From: Affinirhizobium lemnae
Lineage (GTDB): Bacteria > Pseudomonadota > Alphaproteobacteria > Rhizobiales > Rhizobiaceae
Assembly (NCBI RefSeq): GCF_022968395.1
Contig: NZ_JALJQZ010000035.1
Coordinates: 1-38,825 of the forward strand
DNA: 38,825 nt
Reading direction: 5' to 3'
The notes under the pieces were generated by a model. That model had not been told where the DNA came from. It saw only the letters and a program-made list of their open reading frames with translations, and made no database searches. A program made the position numbers and the translations under genes. Positions 9,108-16,923 of the stretch are shown here, one piece after another. How positions within the stretch are numbered: the stretch's first letter is position 1; every line of letters starts with the position of its first letter.

Positions 9108-10257
9108 GCTCTTCCGAACGTGTATCCTTGTCGCGCTATCGACGAGCACTGGATGGATCGGCTGGAGCGGTAATGTGCTCCTCCTCCCGCTCGCAGCTAG
9201 CTTCCCCATGCTTTGGTCGTTGGCGCGTACGCGCCTGCAGGCAACGGCGATCTCTGCGGCCTACTTCCTCGCCGCATCGCGAGGATTGCCGCAGGGTGTG
9301 GCGAACTTCTACTCATCGGACATCTGGCCTGGCCTACTCCTTTGGCTGGTCGCCTCCTTCGCTTTCGTGGCCGTTCATGCCGCGTTCTGGAACGGTCGCA
9401 ACGGATGGCAGAAGCCGCTTCGCTATCTGGCTGCTTGCGTCGTAATGGCGATCCCACCTTTCGGTATTCTGGGATGGGCGCATCCGATCACCGCCGCGGG
9501 CGCTCTATTTCCGGGCTTGGGATGGTGGGGTCTGGCAGTGATGGCAGCCGGCCTGTCCATCATGGCGACGCCTTGTCGGCCGGCTGCAGTGATAGTCATG
9601 ACAGGCCTCTGGCTCTGGTCCGCCGCTGGGTGGACGCCGCTGACCCTACCTGCGTCGTGGAAAGGTGTCGACCTTGAAATGGGCGCATCGCTCGGGCGTG
9701 AGGCTGGCCTCAAGCGGCAACAGGAGCTGATTGACATTGCCCGACGTCACCCGCCGGGCACGACTGTGGTATTGCCTGAGAGCGCCCTCGGCTTCTGGAC
9801 GCCCACGGTCGGCCGCGTTTGGCAGCGATCTCTCACGGATAAGGGCATTACTGTCATCGCGGGAGCGGCCGTCATCGACAGCCAAGGCTATGACAATGTG
9901 CTCGTCAAACTGTCGGCTGATGGAACCGATATTCTCTATCGGGAGCGGATGCCGGTGCCCGGATCGATGTGGCGGCCGTGGCGGGGTTGGGCTGGCGATC
10001 AAGGTGGCGCCCGGGCTCATTTCTTTGCCAATCCCGCTGTCGATGTCGGCAATCAGAGTGTGGCGCCGCTGATCTGCTACGAACAACTTCTCGTCTGGCC
10101 GGTTTTGCAATCGGCATTCCACCGCCCCGACGTTATCATGGCCGTCGGAAACGGTTGGTGGACTGCGGGGACGTCGATCATCGACATTCAGCGGGCGAGC
10201 AGCGACGCATGGGCCCGCTTGTTCGGCCTACCGCTCGTCATCTCGTTCAACATTTAA
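9097..10257 (+). CDS. traB: TraB, membrane-bound nitrilase-superfamily protein
   Basis: This 386-residue protein has an N-terminal half of several membrane helices. A carbon-nitrogen hydrolase domain follows, related to apolipoprotein N-acyltransferase. The presumed catalytic Glu is in VVLPESALGF and the Cys in APLICYEQLL. The Lys that precedes VPFGE in N-acyltransferases has no clear equivalent: the matching stretch reads YRERMPVPGS. In Ti plasmids TraB increases transfer but its substrate is unknown. The start at 9097 (MRRELFRTC) is chosen because the longer upstream frame lies inside traF. traH follows after 14 bp. Confidence 0.9.
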   Translation: MRRELFRTCILVALSTSTGWIGWSGNVLLLPLAASFPMLWSLARTRLQATAISAAYFLAASRGLPQGVANFYSSDIWPGLLLWLVASFAFVAVHAAFWNGRNGWQKPLRYLAACVVMAIPPFGILGWAHPITAAGALFPGLGWWGLAVMAAGLSIMATPCRPAAVIVMTGLWLWSAAGWTPLTLPASWKGVDLEMGASLGREAGLKRQQELIDIARRHPPGTTVVLPESALGFWTPTVGRVWQRSLTDKGITVIAGAAVIDSQGYDNVLVKLSADGTDILYRERMPVPGSMWRPWRGWAGDQGGARAHFFANPAVDVGNQSVAPLICYEQLLVWPVLQSAFHRPDVIMAVGNGWWTAGTSIIDIQRASSDAWARLFGLPLVISFNI

Positions 10258-10271
10258 GGTTTGGAGCTCGC

Positions 10272-10880
10272 ATGCTGGAAGCTGCGCTAATCAAGGAATG
10301 TGCCGACCCATCGTTGAAGCCGGCAATCGTCGAACAGTTCGTCCAGGCGGTCGGCTCGGAGGATCCGCTCGCCATTACCGTCAAATCTGGCGGCCGACTG
10401 ATCCTCGTTCCCAAACCGAAAACGCCCGAGGAAGCCATCGCGATTGTTCGCGAGAACATCGGTGGTTCCATCGTGCGCGTGGGCTTGACCCAGATTCCTG
10501 CGGGTATCGGTCTGAAGGACGCATCGGAACTGAAGGTTGATATGGTCGACCCCTGCACAAATCTGCGAATTGGCACTGCGATGTTTGCCAAGATCCTTCG
10601 CATCGTCGCGAAATGGTATGGAAACCCGACGAGCGAAGAAGTGTTTCCGCAGCTCTTCGACGACGCGGTCCATGCGTGGCAGACCGGAAAGTTCGAGGGC
10701 GAGAGCGTGTTCCAGGCGGACGACCCAGGTGGCGCGGTCGTGCAGCGGTCAGCGATTGAGAGTGACGACGCTGCCGAGGTTGCAGACGACGGAACTGCTG
10801 AGATGCCGGACGCAGCTCCAATCAAACCCGATGACGCCGGTATGAGGATCGATCTGACAAGGATCGGGGGGCAGAAATAG
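10272..10880 (+). CDS. traH: TraH, conjugal transfer protein
   Basis: This 202-residue protein begins MLEAALIKECADPSLKPAIV and has a helical N-terminal 150 residues that include QIPAGIGLKDASELK, DPCTNLRIG and WYGNP. This matches the rhizobial TraH family (TraH_2). Parts are reminiscent of lytic transglycosylases, but I see no signal peptide, so that activity is doubtful. The acidic C-terminal tail (residues 150-195) is low-complexity. It is the last gene of traA-F-B-H. A hairpin follows before the convergent toxin gene. The start is the only ATG near the traB stop, preceded by GGAG. Confidence 0.88.
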   Translation: MLEAALIKECADPSLKPAIVEQFVQAVGSEDPLAITVKSGGRLILVPKPKTPEEAIAIVRENIGGSIVRVGLTQIPAGIGLKDASELKVDMVDPCTNLRIGTAMFAKILRIVAKWYGNPTSEEVFPQLFDDAVHAWQTGKFEGESVFQADDPGGAVVQRSAIESDDAAEVADDGTAEMPDAAPIKPDDAGMRIDLTRIGGQK

Positions 10881-10915
10881 CGGGCGGCACGGTGCGCGTC
10901 CCGCGGCATAAGCGC

Positions 10916-10946
10916 ATTCTCGCCGTTCTCAGTTCGGCGGGAGAGA
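10916..10946. terminator. bidirectional hairpin between traH and the toxin gene
   Basis: ATTCTCGCCG, a 9-base loop and CGGCGGGAGAAT pair almost fully with a 2-base bulge, between convergent genes; the structure overlaps the toxin gene's last codons. No long T-run follows, so termination may be inefficient. Its outer arms resemble the ATTCTCC/GGAGAAT dyad at the antitoxin promoter. Confidence 0.45.
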
Positions 10947-11306
10947 ATAGCGGGTGAGAACAGCCTCATCGCCCTCGAGGCTAACCTCAATCACCTCGTT
11001 CAGCAGTTCCTCGCCGTCGGCAATTTCCTCGAGGATGAGTGCGAATAGGTCTCGCTGAAGTGCCGGAACGACTTGTGGCACGATGATAATCAAGCCGGCG
11101 TGGATTTCCTCGCTACTATAAAGCTTCCTGAAATCGCGGGCGTTGTTGGTGACGAAGGTGTAATCCCCCTCAACGATGCGCGGCATCAGGTCCCAGTCTT
11201 TCTCGCCACTCAAGCCGAGCCAATTTATGTGGAAGCCATCGTGGCCGTTTTCCTGAGCAACGGCCACGAGTGATGTGTGCAGGCATTCATCGATCAGGAG
11301 CTTCAC
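10929..11306 (-). CDS. DUF5615-type PIN-like toxin
   Basis: This 125-residue protein begins MKLLIDECLHTSLVAVAQ. It carries DWDLMPRIVEGDYTFVTNN and ARDFRKLY, the D...D...N/D acidic pattern of DUF5615 PIN-like proteins, presumed ribonuclease toxins. It starts four bases after the stop of the DUF433-domain gene, the usual pairing. I infer a type II toxin-antitoxin operon that stabilises the plasmid or protects the conjugation genes. It sits inside the transfer locus between traH and traM, so it is probably an acquired cassette. No defect is visible. Confidence 0.8.
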   Translation of the reverse strand: MKLLIDECLHTSLVAVAQENGHDGFHINWLGLSGEKDWDLMPRIVEGDYTFVTNNARDFRKLYSSEEIHAGLIIIVPQVVPALQRDLFALILEEIADGEELLNEVIEVSLEGDEAVLTRYSLPPN

Positions 11307-11310
11307 GATA

Positions 11311-11934
11311 TCAGCTGCCGGACGATGTGTTGGCGGCCTTCCGCAGCGATAGCCGCTTTGACGATTTCACGGTCGCGCCAAGATCGGAAAGCTTGCGAGG
11401 CCGACCCCGTGCCGGGTGCGCGGCCGTCCAGATCTCCGCAAGCTCGACCATACGCGAAGTGAGCGAAGGATACCCCTCGACAATCTCCTCGGTGGTCGCT
11501 CCCTGTGCCTTCATTGCGGCGACCGTCCTCACTGGAACGCGGGTCTTGTTAAAGACTGGCTCGCCGCCAAGGACACCCTTCACAGATCCGATTACGCGTT
11601 CCGCTTCACGAAGCGCCTCCGCTCGCGCAGCAAGCTGCTCCCGGGCGCGGGCAACATCGACAATCAGGTAATCGTCCGCTCGGACTGTATCGGCGTCCGG
11701 ATTCTGGTCAATCGTGTCGAACAGCCGTTGGCGGCGCTCGGCCGACAGGATCGAGCCGACCCCATACCAGAGCTTGAGGCGCAGCAGGTCGTCGTCGGAC
11801 AGTGCCCGTCCCTCGTCTTCCGCAAGGCGGCGGGCGATGATCCGTTTGTCGATTGCGTTGTGCACCGATTTCACGGCGATCTCGCTGACGGCAGCTGCTT
11901 CTGCAGGCGTATAGGCACGCGACATCTGAGCCAT
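11311..11934 (-). CDS. DUF433-domain antitoxin
   Basis: This 207-residue protein has an N-terminal helix-turn-helix-like segment (SRAYTPAEAAAVSEIAVKS). Its C-terminal DUF433 domain spans about residues 130-190: GEPVFNKTRVPVRTV, then EIVEGYPSLTSRMVELAEIW. DUF433 proteins of this longer form pair with DUF5615 toxins and are thought to neutralise them and repress the operon. The ATG at 11934 is four bases from a perfect dyad likely to be its operator. It is transcribed with the downstream toxin. Confidence 0.8.
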   Translation of the reverse strand: MAQMSRAYTPAEAAAVSEIAVKSVHNAIDKRIIARRLAEDEGRALSDDDLLRLKLWYGVGSILSAERRQRLFDTIDQNPDADTVRADDYLIVDVARAREQLAARAEALREAERVIGSVKGVLGGEPVFNKTRVPVRTVAAMKAQGATTEEIVEGYPSLTSRMVELAEIWTAAHPARGRPRKLSDLGATVKSSKRLSLRKAANTSSGS

Positions 11935-11938
11935 AATT

Positions 11939-11956
11939 ATTCTCCTTGTGGAGAAT
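11939..11956. promoter_or_regulatory. toxin-antitoxin operator dyad
   Basis: ATTCTCC-TTGT-GGAGAAT is a perfect 7-bp inverted repeat immediately upstream of the antitoxin ATG, followed by an AT-rich ATATAT. On the minus strand the GGAGAAT arm also includes the ribosome site, so one site could serve both repression and translation control. Confidence 0.6.
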
Positions 11957-12054
11957 ATATAGCGATTTCGCTGCGCGTTGTGAAGTGGGACCTCGGTTCT
12001 CGGTAGGTTCAGAGAGAATTCCAGTCATACTGACCGGTGGAGAGCCTCGCGTAC

Positions 12055-12270
12055 TCAGTCTGACTGGTCTGGCGTGACCAGCTCTACATGGCTGACGCCA
12101 AGGGCCTGGGCGATTTCATAGAGTGTGACGATGGAGGGGTTTCGCTTCCCTCTTTCGAGTCCGCTTAGATACTGCTGGCTGAAGCCGGAGCGCGCTTCCA
12201 CATCCTCCTGTGTCAGGCCTTTTTCCCGACGGAGGCGGGCAAAATTCCGGCCGACCAGCTTGCGCATATC
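12055..12270 (-). CDS. XRE-family transcriptional regulator
   Basis: This 71-residue protein is essentially one Cro/C1-type helix-turn-helix: MRKLVGRNFARLRREKGLTQ, then DVEARSGFSQQYLSGLERGK, then RNPSIVTLYEIAQALGV. A frame continues upstream to a TTG at 12312, but I prefer the ATG at 12270. It gives the normal XRE start and leaves the dyad at 12291-12325 outside the gene as its operator. It lies between the toxin-antitoxin pair and divergent traM, so it could control either, or traM itself. The target is unknown. Confidence 0.82.
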   Translation of the reverse strand, partial: DMRKLVGRNFARLRREKGLTQEDVEARSGFSQQYLSGLERGKRNPSIVTLYEIAQALGVSHVELVTPDQSD

Positions 12271-12290
12271 CATGCGCGGAAGATCAACGT

Positions 12291-12325
12291 TTACATACTT
12301 TAAGTTTATCAACTATAGTATGTAA
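12291..12325. promoter_or_regulatory. operator/promoter dyad between the XRE gene and traM
   Basis: TTACATACT (12291-12299) and AGTATGTAA (12317-12325) are perfect 9-bp inverted arms with 17 AT-rich bases between them, including TATAGT. The arms lie 21-55 bp upstream of the XRE start and about 90 bp upstream of traM. The geometry fits two helical turns and cooperative binding by an XRE dimer. Confidence 0.55.
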
Positions 12326-12412
12326 TTGAGATTTAAACCGATTTGCCTCCGCGGGTACCTCGGTTCGAAGAAGGTTTACATCAGTGGTCTATGGACGGTA
12401 ATTGGACCGATA

Positions 12413-12733
12413 ATGTTCAAAGCAAGTGCAGACGGGCCTGTGTCTGATACCAAACTCATATTGCGCCCACTTATCGGATTGATGAGTGATCAGCCGCCCG
12501 AAGAGATCGAGCGCCACGTCGTGCGCGAGATCGAGAAACATCGTCGTTTGCGCGATGCCGCCGTGATGCTCGAAGCAAAGGTCGATGCCGCAGCTGACCC
12601 GGAATCAGCTCGGGAGGCTAGCCAGGACTACATCGCTGCCATGATCGCCGTCCACGCGCAGCAGACGGTCGTGTCAACGCTTCTCGACATTCTGGGCTAT
12701 ATTCCCGACATGCCGAAATATAAGGGGCACTGA
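12413..12733 (+). CDS. traM: TraM, TraR antiactivator
   Basis: This 106-residue helical protein includes LRPLIGLMSDQPPEEIERHV, VREIEKHRRLRDAA, AAMIAVHAQQTVVSTLLDIL and the C-terminal GYIPDMPKY. These are hallmarks of TraM, which binds TraR and blocks DNA binding so that conjugation starts only above a signal threshold. The start at 12413 gives the family's normal length of just over 100 residues; the upstream frame has no ribosome site. It converges on traR with one base between the stops, the arrangement of Ti and related rhizobial plasmids. The TraR box usual upstream of Ti traM is not obvious here. Confidence 0.9.
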   Translation: MFKASADGPVSDTKLILRPLIGLMSDQPPEEIERHVVREIEKHRRLRDAAVMLEAKVDAAADPESAREASQDYIAAMIAVHAQQTVVSTLLDILGYIPDMPKYKGH

Positions 12734-12734
12734 C

Positions 12735-13436
12735 CTAGATCAGGCCGAACTCCTTGGCCATTGCGGTCGCCTGCGGCAAAGTCGTCGCGCCCAGGGCAGC
12801 CTTTGCATTGCGAATGAAGAACGCGACATTGGCATAAGTGGTGTTCTCGATGATCGCGATCGCGCGCATCGATTTGCCTTCAGCCGACCATCGCAGGCAA
12901 GTCAACTCATCCGCCTTCAATCGAATTGGAGTTCGAAAGGTTGGCTTCGCTCCCAAGCCTTCCAGCCTCGCATGCAGTTGCGCGACTGCCGAAGCCGCAA
13001 GGACCGGGTTCAACTGTTGTCCTAGGGCAAAGTCTGTATCTTCCGAAGCAAGTGTAAGCATCGCCATACGCCCGAAGCCCGCCTTGATCGGAATACTAAT
13101 CCCTGAGCGGATTCCGAATTCACCGGCCTCTCCGTAAAAATTCCGGCGCTCCTTGCTCATCCTGAGCGATCCTTCGTTGGACCAGGCGAACGCTTCCAGC
13201 TGATCGCGCGCGTTTCGCACGACGGGATCGATCAACGCGTAGGACTTCTCGAAGTACCGCTGCTGCCATTCGACGTCATAGTTTGAGATCGCCGTTTGCG
13301 TTTCCGCTTGCAGATTGAGATAGGCGTATGCCCGAAAACCTGCTTCCCGACTTAGCTTCTCCAGTGTCGCCTTCACCGTGGCTTCGTCATGCGCCAAGGC
13401 GACTTGCTCGGTCAAACGCTCGAACCATTGATTCAA
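12735..13436 (-). CDS. traR: TraR, LuxR-type quorum-sensing activator
   Basis: This 233-residue protein has an N-terminal autoinducer-binding domain (residues 1-165): AYAYLNLQAET, NYDVEWQQRYFEKSYALIDP, FAWSNEG and EFGIRSGISIPIK. A LuxR helix-turn-helix follows: LRLKADELTCLRWSAEGKSM-type, then NTTYANVAFFIRNAKAAL. The family's usual ligand is a 3-oxo-C8 homoserine lactone; side-chain specificity cannot be set here. The start is a TTG at 13436, preceded seven bases earlier by GGAGG; it gives almost exactly the 234 residues of Ti TraR. The frame stays open 61 codons further upstream without family similarity. It lies downstream of trbI on the same strand and converges with traM. Confidence 0.88.
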   Translation of the reverse strand: MNQWFERLTEQVALAHDEATVKATLEKLSREAGFRAYAYLNLQAETQTAISNYDVEWQQRYFEKSYALIDPVVRNARDQLEAFAWSNEGSLRMSKERRNFYGEAGEFGIRSGISIPIKAGFGRMAMLTLASEDTDFALGQQLNPVLAASAVAQLHARLEGLGAKPTFRTPIRLKADELTCLRWSAEGKSMRAIAIIENTTYANVAFFIRNAKAALGATTLPQATAMAKEFGLI

Positions 13437-13463
13437 ATCACAGCCTCCTTCGACTGAGGGTAT

Positions 13464-13484
13464 GACTGCAGGAAGGTTGCAGTC
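13464..13484. repeat. 21-bp inverted repeat upstream of traR
   Basis: GACTGCA, seven bases and TGCAGTC form a perfect dyad 28-48 bp upstream of the TTG start of traR, in the leader or promoter. It could be an operator or an RNA hairpin controlling TraR synthesis. A half-site AGTGTTAG, like one arm of the candidate TraR boxes, lies further upstream near 13568. Confidence 0.4.
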
Positions 13485-13656
13485 GTGTAGGAATGCCCTT
13501 GGCAGAGGGCGCGATGGCTCCCGAACGAAGGCGAAGCACACCCATTGCGCCCGCCTAAAATTGAGTGTTAGGGGAAAGAATTTACCCACGCAAGATTGTA
13601 GTATGACATCGCAATTCAATTACATAGGCGGCGACCAAAGTGCGCCCAACTCTATT

Positions 13657-14955
13657 CTATTGCTGATATGAACTCGGAAAAATTATGTCTTGATCGACCA
13701 GTACGTTGAATTTGTAGCCTGGCCGAATCCTGATCGTCGGCTGCACGTTGAGATTTTTTGAGATGGTCTGCTCTGCAACACGAGCGAAGGATTCGGCGAA
13801 ATTTCGCCGCGCTGCATCTGAAGCCGTATCCTGCGTGGCCAACGTCGAACTCTCCGGCATGGACATATCGATCCCCGTGCCGATGATGGCAACGAGCGCG
13901 GCAGAACCAAACGTGCGCCAGAGATGCCGATCGACCTTGTCCTTGAAACCGCCATACCCCTCGGCATCCGTGCCGGACATACCGCCGATCTGAAGTGTCG
14001 AGCCATTCGGGAAGATCAGGTCGGTCCAGACGACTAGCACGCGCTCCTGTCCGAAAGACACCTTGGAATCGTACCGGCCAAAGAGTTTCGCCCCCTGCGG
14101 GATGAGCAGCCGGTAGCCCGTGGCACTGTCATAGACATTCTGGCTGACCTGTGCCGAAATCCTGCCCGGAAGGTCTGAGTTCAGGCCGGTGATCATCGTG
14201 GCCGGGATGACAGATCCACGCTTCAATTCGTAGGGCGAGAGCTGTGGGACCACCTGGTTCGGCAGATAACCAAGATCCTTGATGTCCTGGTTGAAAAAGT
14301 CCTCCTTCGAGCTCTGACCATTCTGATCAACGTTCTGACCGAGCAGTCCTGACTTCATCGCAGCGCTGTAGAGATCGGATGCGCTGTTCGTCGTGGCATT
14401 GAGCGGTTGGCGGGTGTCGGTCCTGGTTTCGGAAGCATTCTTCTGCACCTCGGAAACATCGACCTTGAGCGGGGAATCGAGGGCCGTTGCCCGCGCCTGG
14501 AGGCTCGCCATTCTCTGACGTTGCGCCTCGCGAAGGATCTGCTCGTCCTGTTCCCGCTTGAGCCGCGCCTTCCACTCGGCTTCGGGTTCGAGCTGCGATC
14601 GCCGTTCCGTCCGGACTTCATTCTGCCGCTCTACGACGGCCTCTCTCACCGGCTCGCGTTCGACAACGACCGGCGTCGGCTGAAACACTTCGCGTTGCTC
14701 CGGCTCGCCTATGATCCCGTCCGTCACGCCTCGTTTCAGTTGATCGCCAAACGTTGTCGCCGGCGACGCGGAGGTGGTGTCGAGTTCGTTTCCACGGTTG
14801 AAGGAGAGACCGCGCCATGACAGGCCGACGATCACGACGCCGAAGAACAGAACGATGATGACGATTGCAACGATGATCGGCAGGCGATTGAGGCGCCGCA
14901 TACTTTGTTGATCGTCACCATTGCCCGCCGTGCCGAGCTGGAGCGATTGAACCAT
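13657..14955 (-). CDS. trbI: TrbI, VirB10-like channel protein
   Basis: This 432-residue protein has a cytoplasmic N-terminus and one membrane helix at about residues 26-48 (IIVAIVIIVLFFGVVIVGL). A Gln/Arg/Glu-rich periplasmic coiled region follows (residues 100-190). The C-terminal VirB10/TrbI beta-barrel domain includes LKRGSVIPATMITGLNSDLPG, YRLLIPQGAKLFGRYDS and RPGYKFNVLVDQD. The family spans both membranes and forms the core channel with TrbG and TrbH. The start at 14955 is the ATG before the membrane helix. It is the last trb gene of the operon. Confidence 0.95.
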   Translation of the reverse strand: MVQSLQLGTAGNGDDQQSMRRLNRLPIIVAIVIIVLFFGVVIVGLSWRGLSFNRGNELDTTSASPATTFGDQLKRGVTDGIIGEPEQREVFQPTPVVVEREPVREAVVERQNEVRTERRSQLEPEAEWKARLKREQDEQILREAQRQRMASLQARATALDSPLKVDVSEVQKNASETRTDTRQPLNATTNSASDLYSAAMKSGLLGQNVDQNGQSSKEDFFNQDIKDLGYLPNQVVPQLSPYELKRGSVIPATMITGLNSDLPGRISAQVSQNVYDSATGYRLLIPQGAKLFGRYDSKVSFGQERVLVVWTDLIFPNGSTLQIGGMSGTDAEGYGGFKDKVDRHLWRTFGSAALVAIIGTGIDMSMPESSTLATQDTASDAARRNFAESFARVAEQTISKNLNVQPTIRIRPGYKFNVLVDQDIIFPSSYQQ

Positions 14956-14969
14956 GGTCTTCCCTCCCC

Positions 14970-15407
14970 TCAGTTTCGCTGCATGATTGAAAGCGGACTG
15001 GCCGGCGTGGCGCCGGCTGATGTCGCGGTATAGGCGCGCCCGAGCGCGATGGTCGGGGTGCTGATCCGCGCCAGGACCTGTCCGTCGAAGCTGTCGACCG
15101 ACCACGCGATCTCGACGGGTTTCTGAACCTTGCCGACCTTGCCGTCGGCGATAACGGTGTATCCCCATCCCTTCAGCGCTGCCTCGAGCGCGGCGGCATA
15201 CTCGGAGGTGTCCTTTTCCATCTTGAGGATCGTGGTGCCGGCCGGGCCGACCTGTTCGGCAAGACGGCTCGCCATATCGCCGGCGATCGCACTCGCGGTG
15301 GCGCCAGTGACGGCAATCGGTGTGGAGCTTGTGGTCAGCGTTTCATCCGCAGTCTGGCAACCGGCGAGGACAGAGGTGACAATTAGGGCGGCGATGGTTT
15401 TCTTCAT
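14970..15407 (-). CDS. trbH: TrbH, outer-membrane lipoprotein
   Basis: This 145-residue protein has a lipoprotein signal peptide, MKKTIAALIVTSVLAGCQ, with a lipobox at LAGC (Cys17). The periplasmic domain includes AIAGDMASRLAEQVGP and ALEAALKGWGYTVIADGKV. It is the VirB7-position component of Ti-type Trb systems and probably anchors TrbG. It lies between trbG (3-base gap) and trbI (14-base gap). Confidence 0.92.
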   Translation of the reverse strand: MKKTIAALIVTSVLAGCQTADETLTTSSTPIAVTGATASAIAGDMASRLAEQVGPAGTTILKMEKDTSEYAAALEAALKGWGYTVIADGKVGKVQKPVEIAWSVDSFDGQVLARISTPTIALGRAYTATSAGATPASPLSIMQRN

Positions 15408-15410
15408 CGG

Positions 15411-16223
15411 TCAGCCTCCCCGCCGGATCGTGATCTTCTGCTGACGCCAGCCAACCCCGGAGACGAGCACGGCCTTGTCGACGGCGTAGTCGACGATCAT
15501 CAGGTCGTTCTTCATGCGATAGTTGACGATGCGGTTTTGCCCGCCGCTGACCACGAACAGCACTGGCGCATCCTGCCCGGAAATCGACCGGGGAAACTGG
15601 ATATAGGTCTTGGCGCCATCGGAATAGACGCGCTTCGGCCGCCATGGGGCGCTACCGCTGACCGAATAAGAGAAGTTCAGCTTGTCCGGAGCGGTTCCCG
15701 GAATGCCGCCCGTCTCAAGCCGCGCATTGATATCGGCGAGTTTGGTCGACACATCCTCCGGGTACTCGAAGCCGATCCGGGCCATATACTGGCTGGGATG
15801 AGATTTGAGCTGGATATGATAGGTCCGGCGCGAGGTCGTAACGACCATCGACGTGACGAGGCCGGCCTCGGAAGGTTTGACGATCAGGTGGATCGCTTGA
15901 CCGCCGGTTGCTCCCGATGTCGCGGGCTCGACTTTCCAGCGGACCGTGTCCCCGACAAGCACGTCTCGGACGATTTCGCCGCCCTGCAGCTCGATGTCGC
16001 AGACCTGAAGCGGCGAGCACACCACAGAGGGCTGGGTCTCGCCGAACAGGAATATGACTTTTCCATCGGGCCCGGTCGTGACGAGTCCTGGCGTCCCCCG
16101 CCACTTCCGCGAGATGTTGGTTCCCTTCACCTCGTTCGACGTCATGCTCTGCGCCATCGCGCAGTCCGCAAGGACGAGTCCGGCCATGCAGCCGACGGCC
16201 GCGATCAATCCTGTACTGTGCAT
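15411..16223 (-). CDS. trbG: TrbG, VirB9-like outer-membrane core protein
   Basis: This 270-residue protein has a signal peptide (residues 1-24, ending ADCAMAQS). The VirB9/CagX pattern includes [20 protein letters not shown], a DV...GDTVRW strand and a C-terminal [23 protein letters not shown] domain. It forms the outer core ring with TrbH and TrbI. I chose the ATG at 16223 because AGGGGAAA precedes it; the longer frame from 16274 would extend into trbF. The gene order trbF-trbG-trbH-trbI is standard. Confidence 0.94.
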   Translation of the reverse strand: MHSTGLIAAVGCMAGLVLADCAMAQSMTSNEVKGTNISRKWRGTPGLVTTGPDGKVIFLFGETQPSVVCSPLQVCDIELQGGEIVRDVLVGDTVRWKVEPATSGATGGQAIHLIVKPSEAGLVTSMVVTTSRRTYHIQLKSHPSQYMARIGFEYPEDVSTKLADINARLETGGIPGTAPDKLNFSYSVSGSAPWRPKRVYSDGAKTYIQFPRSISGQDAPVLFVVSGGQNRIVNYRMKNDLMIVDYAVDKAVLVSGVGWRQQKITIRRGG

Positions 16224-16239
16224 GTGATTTCCCCTGCCC

Positions 16240-16902
16240 TTAAAGCTGTGCGGTCCAGTCGAAGTCCTGGACATAAAGACCGATCGGGTTGAGGCGGATG
16301 ATCGCCTCGTCCTGTGGCGCGGTCAGCGCGACGGTCGCGATGCCGCGAAACCGGCGCGTGCCAGTTTCCTTGCCCTTGCGGTCGCGTTCGTATTCGGTCC
16401 AGTCGATCTGGTAGGTCTGGTTGGAGAGTGCGACGATGTTGTTGACCTCGATGGCGACGGTCGATGTTTTGGCCTTTTCGAACGGCGAGTTGCCGCGAAA
16501 CCAAGCATTGATCTTCTGGGTCGAGGGGTCGGACGTCCTGAGCAGCGCGTAGGTCCGATCGATATATTGTTTCTGCACCACTGCGTCCGGCGTGATCGAC
16601 TTCAGGCTGGTGATGAAGTTCCCGAGTGTCGCGCGGACAACGCGGGCATCGGCATATTCGATCTGCTGGGGGAACCCCGCTGTCACCGACGTGCCGAGCT
16701 TATCGACCTCGACGATGTAGGGCACCAACTTGACTTGTGTGCTGAGATACATGGCATAGGTGAAGCCGATCACGGCCATTGATAGTCCGAGAATGCCGAC
16801 GATCCGCCATGCACGCGCTGCCTGGACATAGGATCCATATCGTTCCGTCCATTCCTGCCGCGCGGCAAGGTAAGGACTGTCGGGTGGCCGGTTTGCTGCC
16901 AT
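16240..16902 (-). CDS. trbF: TrbF, VirB8-like inner-membrane assembly factor
   Basis: This 220-residue protein has a short cytoplasmic N-terminus and one membrane helix (residues about 32-52, [20 protein letters not shown]). The periplasmic VirB8-like domain includes [28 protein letters not shown] and [15 protein letters not shown]. The family nucleates assembly of the mating channel. The length is normal. It sits 21 bp downstream of trbL. Confidence 0.94.
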   Translation of the reverse strand: MAANRPPDSPYLAARQEWTERYGSYVQAARAWRIVGILGLSMAVIGFTYAMYLSTQVKLVPYIVEVDKLGTSVTAGFPQQIEYADARVVRATLGNFITSLKSITPDAVVQKQYIDRTYALLRTSDPSTQKINAWFRGNSPFEKAKTSTVAIEVNNIVALSNQTYQIDWTEYERDRKGKETGTRRFRGIATVALTAPQDEAIIRLNPIGLYVQDFDWTAQL

Positions 16903-16923
16903 CGCTTGTCGCCTTTCTGGTGA

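Noticed and set aside
13562..13580. A fourth TraR box upstream of traR
   Set aside because: Only one half-site (AGTGTTAG) is good; the other arm is off by one base in spacing and poorly matched.
13437..13619. N-terminal extension of TraR
   Set aside because: The 61 extra codons have no family counterpart, while the TTG at 13436 has an ideal ribosome site and gives the normal length.
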